Source: Phallusia fumigata
Taxonomy: Eukaryota; Chordata; Ascidiacea; Phlebobranchia; Ascidiidae
Reading direction: 5' to 3'
Assembly: GCA_008931825.1 (NCBI GenBank)
Contig: QXVZ01002098.1
Location: forward strand, 1 to 64,000
DNA length: 64,000 bases
This document shows positions 58,487 through 64,000 of the stretch, in pieces (the first letter of the stretch is position 1; the number at the start of each line of letters is the position of its first letter). The position numbers and the translations under genes were made by a program. The notes beneath the pieces were generated by a model. The model ran no database searches. It was not told the DNA's origin and was given only the letters and a program-made list of their open reading frames with translations.

Positions 58487-58650
58487 CAGGACTTAAAAGA
58501 TAAACTAAATATTTGATTTTAATGCTAGTTAGATAATCAGTTTCTACTCGCCTGTTTTCTGTGTAGTCCTATGTTTTACTTTCATGAATTCAAACGAAGA
58601 CATCTTCTTCCGTATGGACGATGTTTTTAGACAACATTAAAACTTGTTAT

Positions 58651-58693
58651 CATGCGAAGGCAGGATAAGTGCACGTTATACTGTCTTCTCATG
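58651..58693 (-). ncRNA. Family II intronic hairpin
   Basis: Minus strand: CATGAGAAGACAG and CTGCCTTCGCATG around TATAACGTGCACTTAT. Confidence 0.6.
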
Positions 58694-59039
58694 CATGTTT
58701 TCGAGCAAATAGGATGATCAACTTTACCTTGTCTGTTTTCTGTCAATTCCCATATTGCAGGTCAAGAACTTCATCCAAGACCTCTTCCTCCACATACACG
58801 AGGTTTCTTTAGTTTTAATGTTCCGGTGGCGGCACGTTATAAACGTATTTTCTGTGTGTGTTACTTGAAAAGCAAAAAACAAAATGTTATCGTAGCGTGA
58901 TCGCACATTGCAACATGTATCGACAGAGCTTAATCTACAAACTTGAATGCACAAGGACTCTGCTTCCCTCCTTCTGTTAAAAAAATAGAAACAGTACAAC
59001 GCAATCTGTAACCTAGTTCACAACATTTTAATGTGTCAA

Positions 59040-59082
59040 CATGCGAAGACAGGATAAGTGCACGTTATACTGTCTTCCCAGG
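59040..59082 (-). ncRNA. Family II intronic hairpin
   Basis: Minus strand: CCTGGGAAGACAG and CTGTCTTCGCATG around TATAACGTGCACTTAT. The exon next to it ends at a GC donor (AACAG|GCAAGT, near 59138). Confidence 0.6.
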
Positions 59083-59313
59083 CTCGACCTAAAACTATGG
59101 GAATTCGATGCCAGATGGAAGATCAACTTTTACTTGCCTGTTTCACTCTGCACAAAGGAATATCACCAAAATCGAGTTCAAATTCACGGATGACATTCGA
59201 GCAGTCTGCTGATGCTGTGAATCTAAGCCTGGCGCGAATCTCAAACAAAATGATCCAACAGCAGCATCGTACATTTCAAAAGCTGTTCAAACAAACATCA
59301 CAATTTACGTTTC

Positions 59314-59357
59314 CGTATCGATACAAAAGCAAACCAGTTTACTTTTGCACCGATACC
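59314..59357 (-). ncRNA. Family I hairpin that lost exactly its loop
   Basis: Minus strand: GGTATCGGTGCAAAAGTAAA is followed directly by CTGGTTTGCTTTTGTATCGA. Both arms are well conserved and pair, but the GGTGCACA apex, present in the sister copy at 62445, is gone, leaving a loop of about four bases. Confidence 0.6.
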
Positions 59358-59439
59358 TAATAAGTCAATTTACAACACTGGAATTACCTTAATAGCTTCA
59401 GCTTGTTATTCGTCTTTGGGCTGTACCTTTTCACAGCGC

Positions 59440-59730
59440 TACATTCGACGCGAGTTGCGAAAGAAGAATGACGCACCGCACGCGCAAGGGCTACTTGGCT
59501 CCGTTTTTTCTTTTTTCGACCAATCAAAACGCTCGCTTCAAAAACGTCGCAGGCGCGCTCTTCATCTGTGCAATGGCTGCTTTTTTGTACCAATTAGTGA
59601 GTTGCGTTCGGAGCAGTTTCAGTAGTTGCGGCGGGCAAAACACTTTGCCTGGCGGTCGAATTGGCGTGACGTGTGCCATTCGATTGGTGTTTGTGACATC
59701 AGAAAGCTTGCCAGAAGCTGGAGAAGATTT
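59440..59730 (-). promoter_or_regulatory. Promoter-like CCAAT cluster P5
   Basis: CCAAT or ATTGG boxes near 59520, 59590, 59659 and 59690, with GGCGTGACGTG and AAAACGTCGCAGG. First exon donor AAG|GTAATT ends the exon at 59388. Read on the minus strand. Confidence 0.55.
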
Positions 59731-59961
59731 TTGCATTGTTAAGAAAGCATGTATTCGAGACAAAAATCCTGTTTTTTACAAGTAATTTATCCTAACATAA
59801 GCTTAAACCGGTAATGTACAAAATTCAATTAATTACCTGTTGGTAGAGCTGACTGCTTGACCACTGTTAACTCTTGCACTAAAAAGAAAAGTTCAATATA
59901 TCAGACGCAGAAAAATTCAATTAGTTTTTTACTTAAAATCCATATAGCAAAAACATACCGC

Positions 59962-59995
59962 GAAGGCTACACAGTGTGCACCCTGGTTCGCCTTC
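59962..59995 (-). ncRNA. Family III intronic hairpin
   Basis: Minus strand: GAAGGCGAACCAG and CTGTGTAGCCTTC around GGTGCACA; the CCG-CGG neighbours extend it slightly. Confidence 0.6.
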
Positions 59996-60043
59996 GGCTA
60001 TCAAATTGCATTAGATTAAATCGGTAATGTACTTGTCTATTAC

Positions 60044-60147
60044 ATTGTTAAGCACTTATCTGTTTGTGGAATCAGCGTTTCCATCAGTCTCATAGACAAA
60101 AATGGTCCATTCAATTCCTTAATTTCCTCGACAGCGGCTCATAGTGC
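60044..60147 (-). ncRNA. Host exon of the short family III array (59.8-60.5 kb)
   Basis: Minus strand acceptor GTTCAG and donor CAAT|GTAATA. A second exon of this small array is 60333-60422. Both match the 90-112 nt exon family of the large arrays. Confidence 0.5.
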
Positions 60148-60221
60148 CTGAACAAAAACATACAGAGACAGAAAATGCGATTCAACCACCACTTGCAAAC
60201 CATTCATCAAAAACATATCGC

Positions 60222-60255
60222 GAAGGCTAAATAGTGTGCACCCTGATTCGCCTTC
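60222..60255 (-). ncRNA. Family III intronic hairpin
   Basis: Minus strand: GAAGGCGAATCAG and CTATTTAGCCTTC around GGTGCACA. Confidence 0.55.
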
Positions 60256-60483
60256 AGCAGTCACATTTTCGTAACATTTTCAAATTTAACCCCCTAACTA
60301 AATCGGCAAATTACTGGACTATAGCTAATTACCTCGTTGAGAATTCAGCCGTTTGTGTAATCGAGAATTCCAGCAACTTTTCAGACGAAAAAGGTTTCCA
60401 CCCAAATTCTGATAAGAAGTTCCTGAAACAAAAACATACCAGCCCCTGACAAATAATCTTTATGCTCGTGTCAATCATGTCGC

Positions 60484-60516
60484 AAAGGCTAAATAGTGTG
60501 CACCCCGGTTAGTCTT
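60484..60516 (-). ncRNA. Family III intronic hairpin
   Basis: Minus strand: GAAGACTAACCGG and CTATTTAGCCTTT around GGTGCACA. Confidence 0.55.
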
Positions 60517-60519
60517 CTC

Positions 60520-61680
60520 GCCAATCACATGCTCGCTGCAATATATGTCTGGTTTAAAACAATGAAAAATTCATGTCAAACCTGACAAGACGGAATGCAC
60601 CGAACACAGGCATTCTAAAGAACACCGAAATTTAAGATATCGAAGCACATGTTCATCACTGGACGGTTGTTTACTTACATTTTGGCATGTGATGCTCCTA
60701 TTCACGATGATGTGGATCAACAGGTTTTGTTGTTGCGGCGTTTGCAATTAGGTTGACATTCCGCAGTCGTCTGCAACCACATCTGCAACGAAACTATAGT
60801 GTTAAAGTTGGGTTTGCAAGCCTACAATATTTGCTGTAACTTTCCCATGCTTCATGCATACAGGTTTAAGGTAAGGTCGTCTGATAGTATGAATTATGCT
60901 GTAGTTTAACACACCGTTGGTTAGTGCTTGTGTTGACTTAATGCAAATTTAAGAACAACCTGTTGTATAAACTATTAATCGTCAATTAGTAACAAAACGC
61001 GACGTTTCAACACCGCGGAAAATAATACTTTGCTTTAGCAACCTGTGTTGTGTGTTAGTTCACTTACATTCAGCATTTAGCTCCTCCTAGCACGCCGACT
61101 CTTATCGGAATGCAGGTGCTTTAGTCTTTTGATTTGAAAATCTGTAGCATAATCAATGAGTTCGAATAAAGCAAAAAAACATGTTTTTTAGATTTATTTG
61201 CTAATACAAAACATGGCTTTGCTGCATACTTTACGCTTAGCCTTTCAGAACAGTCTCACAGAGAGGGACTCTGACAGACTAGGTATGCTGTAAACGTTAC
61301 TTTAAAGAATCGTCAATCAAGCACCAAAAAGACTTTTTAACGCGTTATCAAACCACAAGATATTTGTATTATTAAGTAGGTTGCTTTTAAAAAGATATGT
61401 TTAGCATTTTTGTATCTACACAAAAGTTGAAACATAAAAGTTGTCATTGCACACAAAAGCAAATTAAAAAATACACCTAAAAATGTATTAGTGGGACCGT
61501 ATATTTAACATGAATTACAGCGGGGCATCAATGGCACTAGAGTAACCTAACTTAAATATCACCTCTATTCCATCTTGCTTTCTCGCATCCGAATGCAGTA
61601 CCCTGCGCTTGGATTTTCTGCGAAAAAAATTACTACACGGAATTCTTTGCGACATGTTACCCAGTTCACAACATTTAATG
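60520..61680 (-). other. Family E exon and duplicated spacer
   Basis: A family E exon lies at 60679-60784 (acceptor GTTGCAG, donor AT|GTAAGT). Bases 61280-61650 are the duplicate of 58.01-58.43 kb. The rest shows no supported feature. Confidence 0.45.
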
Positions 61681-61686
61681 TGTCAA

Positions 61687-61729
61687 CATGCGAAGACAGG
61701 ATAAGTGCACGTTATACTGTCTTCCCATG
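61687..61729 (-). ncRNA. Family II intronic hairpin
   Basis: Minus strand: CATGGGAAGACAG and CTGTCTTCGCATG around TATAACGTGCACTTAT; consensus form. A GC donor (ACAG|GCGAGT) lies near 61788. Confidence 0.65.
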
Positions 61730-62165
61730 CTTGGCCAAAAATATAAAATTGAATTTAATGCGAGTTAGATAATCGATTTCTACTCGCCTGTTTTAGCGAA
61801 TTTTAGCGAAGACCTCTTCTTCCGTCCATGTACGATTTGTTTTATAAGTACGTGTAAATGTGTCATCATGATGTCCTCTTCCGTTTTGACGAGGTTTCTG
61901 CAATTTAAATGTTCCGGTGGCGCTACGTTTTAAAAACATCCGCGGTATGTGTTACCTGTGTAGCAAAAGTTTATGTTATCGTACAGTATTATCGACAGAG
62001 CTTCATCAACAGGTAACATTCGATACGTTTTCAATCTTGGTTCTCTCGCAATAAAATGTACAAGGCCTCCATTTTCGTTTTTTTCCTAAAAGAAAAAGAA
62101 GCAGTACATGCAATTCAACGCGATATTTAACCTACTTAACAACATTCAAATGTGTCTTCAATCAA

Positions 62166-62206
62166 ATGCGAAGACAGGATAAGTGCACTTTATACTGCCT
62201 TCGCAT
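62166..62206 (-). ncRNA. Family II intronic hairpin
   Basis: Minus strand: ATGCGAAGGCAG and CTGTCTTCGCAT around TATAAAGTGCACTTAT; outer ATGCGAAG and CTTCGCAT pair perfectly and AAGTGCACTT is a ten-base palindrome. Confidence 0.65.
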
Positions 62207-62444
62207 GCTCAACCAAAAACTAATTGAATGTAATGCTAGTTGTATGACCAATTTTTACCTGCCTGTTTCCCTCTGCACAAAGGAGTAATATTAAAGCCCT
62301 CTTGTTTCAAGTTTAAATGCAAGGATCACAACCGTACAGTCTGGTAATGCGGTGAATCTTATGCTGACCTGAAACCAAATGATCCAACCCAGTACCGTGT
62401 ATTTGATAAGCTATTCAAACTTACAAAACAACAAATTACATTTC

Positions 62445-62500
62445 GGTATCGACTCAAAAGCAAACTAGTGTGCACCCCAGTTTACTTTTCTATCGACACC
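62445..62500 (-). ncRNA. Family I hairpin, best precursor-like stem
   Basis: A 56 nt stem-loop on the minus strand: GGTGTCGATAGAAAAGTAAA then CTGG, loop GGTGCACA, and CTAGTTTGCTTTTGAGTCGA then TACC. Twenty-two of 24 positions pair counting G-U. This is the strongest microRNA-precursor candidate in the window. Confidence 0.7.
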
Positions 62501-62559
62501 TAAAAACTGATTTACAACAATAAATCACCTTAATAGTTTCCGCGTGTTAGTGGTCTTGA

Positions 62560-62820
62560 TCCCTTCACGTCTCTACCTTCATCGCGAGTTGCAAAAGAAG
62601 AATGACGCACCGCACCCGCAAGGTCTACTTGGCTTCATTTTTTTTCTTCTTTCGACAAGTCAAAACGCTCCAATAAGTGGCTTGCGTTTGGGGCAGTTTG
62701 AATAGTTGCTGGAGGCAGAACACTTCATTGCCTGTCGTTCGAATCGGCGTGACGTGGTGTGATTTGAATGGCGCTTGTGACATGACAGTGTTTGCCGGAA
62801 GCTGGAGAAGGTGTTTTACA
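62560..62820 (-). promoter_or_regulatory. Promoter-like cluster P6, eroded
   Basis: Same order of blocks as P4 and P5, but only one CCAAT (62670) is intact; others read CAAGTC, AATCGG and GAATGG. TCGGCGTGACGTGG is kept. First exon donor AAG|GTGATT ends the exon at 62529. Confidence 0.5.
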
Positions 62821-62989
62821 TTGTTAAGAATGCACGCATTTGAAACAAAATCTTTAGGTCGCCGTTAGCCCTTTTATCATCTATTTAAGTTTATAAATTA
62901 CTTGTTTGCGTGTAACAGCATATTGTGGACTTCGTCACAGTCTTGGTTTAGTGTTACCTCGTTAAAAACTCAAATGCATCTTTCCGTAC

Positions 62990-63220
62990 ATCGACATGGA
63001 CAACACTCCATCGTCTAAACAAGAACTGTCGCATTTCTGAATTTCGGTTCATCCGCACTCGACCTTTCTTCGCAGACCAACTCTTATCGAACGCTTCCCA
63101 TCCGAGTCGAGGCAGAGGTTGCCTTACACTTTACAAACACCCGTTTCTCCCAATCCAAAAACGACACCGACTGAAACAAAAATAAACTACCTCAGTGTTT
63201 GATACAAACGCCTAGAACAG
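62990..63220 (-). ncRNA. Host exon, pre-promoter family
   Basis: A GTTTCAG acceptor near 63176 and a GAG|GTAACA donor near 62958 on the minus strand. Shares blocks with 15350-15478 (plus) and 52.43-52.69 kb (minus); placed immediately upstream of P6. Confidence 0.45.
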
Positions 63221-63570
63221 AAGTGCTCAACCAGCTGACCTTGATGATTTTTAAGTGGCTGTAAAACGCCAAGTTTTAAACAAACTAAACCCAAAATTTA
63301 GTCTCCAACAGTTATTAGAATACGTTAATTAAATATGAATAAAAACCCTGGCAAAGCAGTGTCATACATAACAATCGCCTAAAACCGCGAGGTATTCCAA
63401 GATCATACATTTTCTCTCCCCCTTCCCAGCGACCCCATCAATGATTTGTGTAAAATATGGTCTTCTAGGAGCAATGAATATGCAAAAACATCAATTTTAC
63501 GTAAACGATCGCAGTATTTAATTACGCAATTGCTATAAAAATTAGGTGAAACAAATAATGTGATCAAAAT

Positions 63571-63609
63571 ACAGGAGCGGTAAAGCGTGCACTCTTAAAC
63601 CACCCCTGC
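63571..63609 (-). ncRNA. Family IV intronic hairpin of the next cassette
   Basis: CAGGAGCGGT and ACCACCCCTG with TAAAG and CTTAA around CGTGCACT. It lies upstream of P6, so it should belong to another cassette continuing beyond the window. Confidence 0.55.
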
Positions 63610-63754
63610 TACTCAATTTCGCTATGGAGACATAGATATCTAGCAACTTGTATATCTTTCATCTTCTTCGCTGGTATATAAGCTCCCTACAAAACTACAT
63701 AAAAATACATGAAGAATATTCAAAGTTATTATGCCTGAGCGGTTGTTTACTTAC

Positions 63755-63853
63755 ATTTGACATGTGATGCTTCTGTTTACAATGATCATACAACCGGATT
63801 CCTCCATTGCTTTTGTTAGTGTAGCTTTTTTAGTTTGATATGAAAAAGCACAT
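63755..63853 (-). ncRNA. Host exon, family E, of the next cassette
   Basis: Acceptor GTTGCAG and donor AAAT|GTAAGT on the minus strand; contains AACAAAAGCAATGGAGGAAT, almost identical to the plus-strand exon at 28.4 kb. Confidence 0.55.
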
Positions 63854-64000
63854 CTGCAACGAAATTTAACAAAAGTGTTCCAGTTCCACTACAAGGTGTA
63901 AGACTCTCCATGTTTTCACTCAACAAAATAACAGGTGCAACATGCGCAAAAATGAACACCGGACTCGCTCTTCATAGCAGCAACAGGAAAGTGTTTACAA

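Noticed and set aside
17195-60516. Retroviral or LTR element, because of the GUGCAC dimerisation-like loop
   Set aside because: No LTR pair, primer site or viral coding region is visible; the resemblance is confined to six bases in a loop.
9226-63860. snoRNA host genes
   Set aside because: Intron-coded small RNAs between non-coding exons would fit, but I saw no C/D box pairs or H/ACA boxes with the right spacing around the stems.

Overview
The window reads as AT-rich animal genomic DNA. Short GT-AG and GC-AG introns, a calcium-binding EGF-like exon, an otopetrin-type channel tail and a fragment of an SNM1-type nuclease all point to a metazoan. A compact, repeat-rich, tiny-intron genome would fit an ascidian tunicate such as Ciona, but that is inference. 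No complete conventional protein gene is present.

The main content is a very large non-coding locus. About 65 short hairpins, plus some 20 decayed ones, lie mostly one per intron between small spliced exons that have no common open frame. The hairpins fall into four families (here called I to IV) with unrelated stems, yet nearly all carry the self-complementary core GTGCAC at the apex. The best copies have 19-24 paired positions over 46-58 nt, the size and shape of short microRNA precursors. The arrangement resembles the primate C19MC cluster, where precursors sit in introns of tandemly duplicated non-coding exons.

Layout: 1-9.2 kb holds degenerate repeats, one MITE-like element, and a minus-strand patch of signal-peptide and EGF-like exons (4.07-5.17 kb). 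From 9.2 to 38.8 kb lies the plus-strand arm: three promoter-like CCAAT clusters (9.2, 15.6 and 19.8 kb), each followed by a family I hairpin, then family II, then IV and III, ending in a dense family III array (25.2-38.8 kb). From 38.85 to 45.4 kb three minisatellites occupy the centre. From 45.4 to 64 kb the same cassettes run on the minus strand, with promoter-like clusters at 51.9, 59.7 and 62.8 kb. The two arms therefore face each other across the satellite.

Foreign pieces have landed in the array: hAT-like MITE copies that travelled with unit duplication, an otopetrin C-terminal segment that destroyed one hairpin (53.3-53.7 kb), and an SNM1-like exon present twice as an inverted pair (26.6 and 27.4 kb). 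Four single N positions mark assembly joins; three are flanked by nearly identical sequence, so a few unit copies are probably artefacts. All functional statements about the hairpins are inference from sequence and await expression data.
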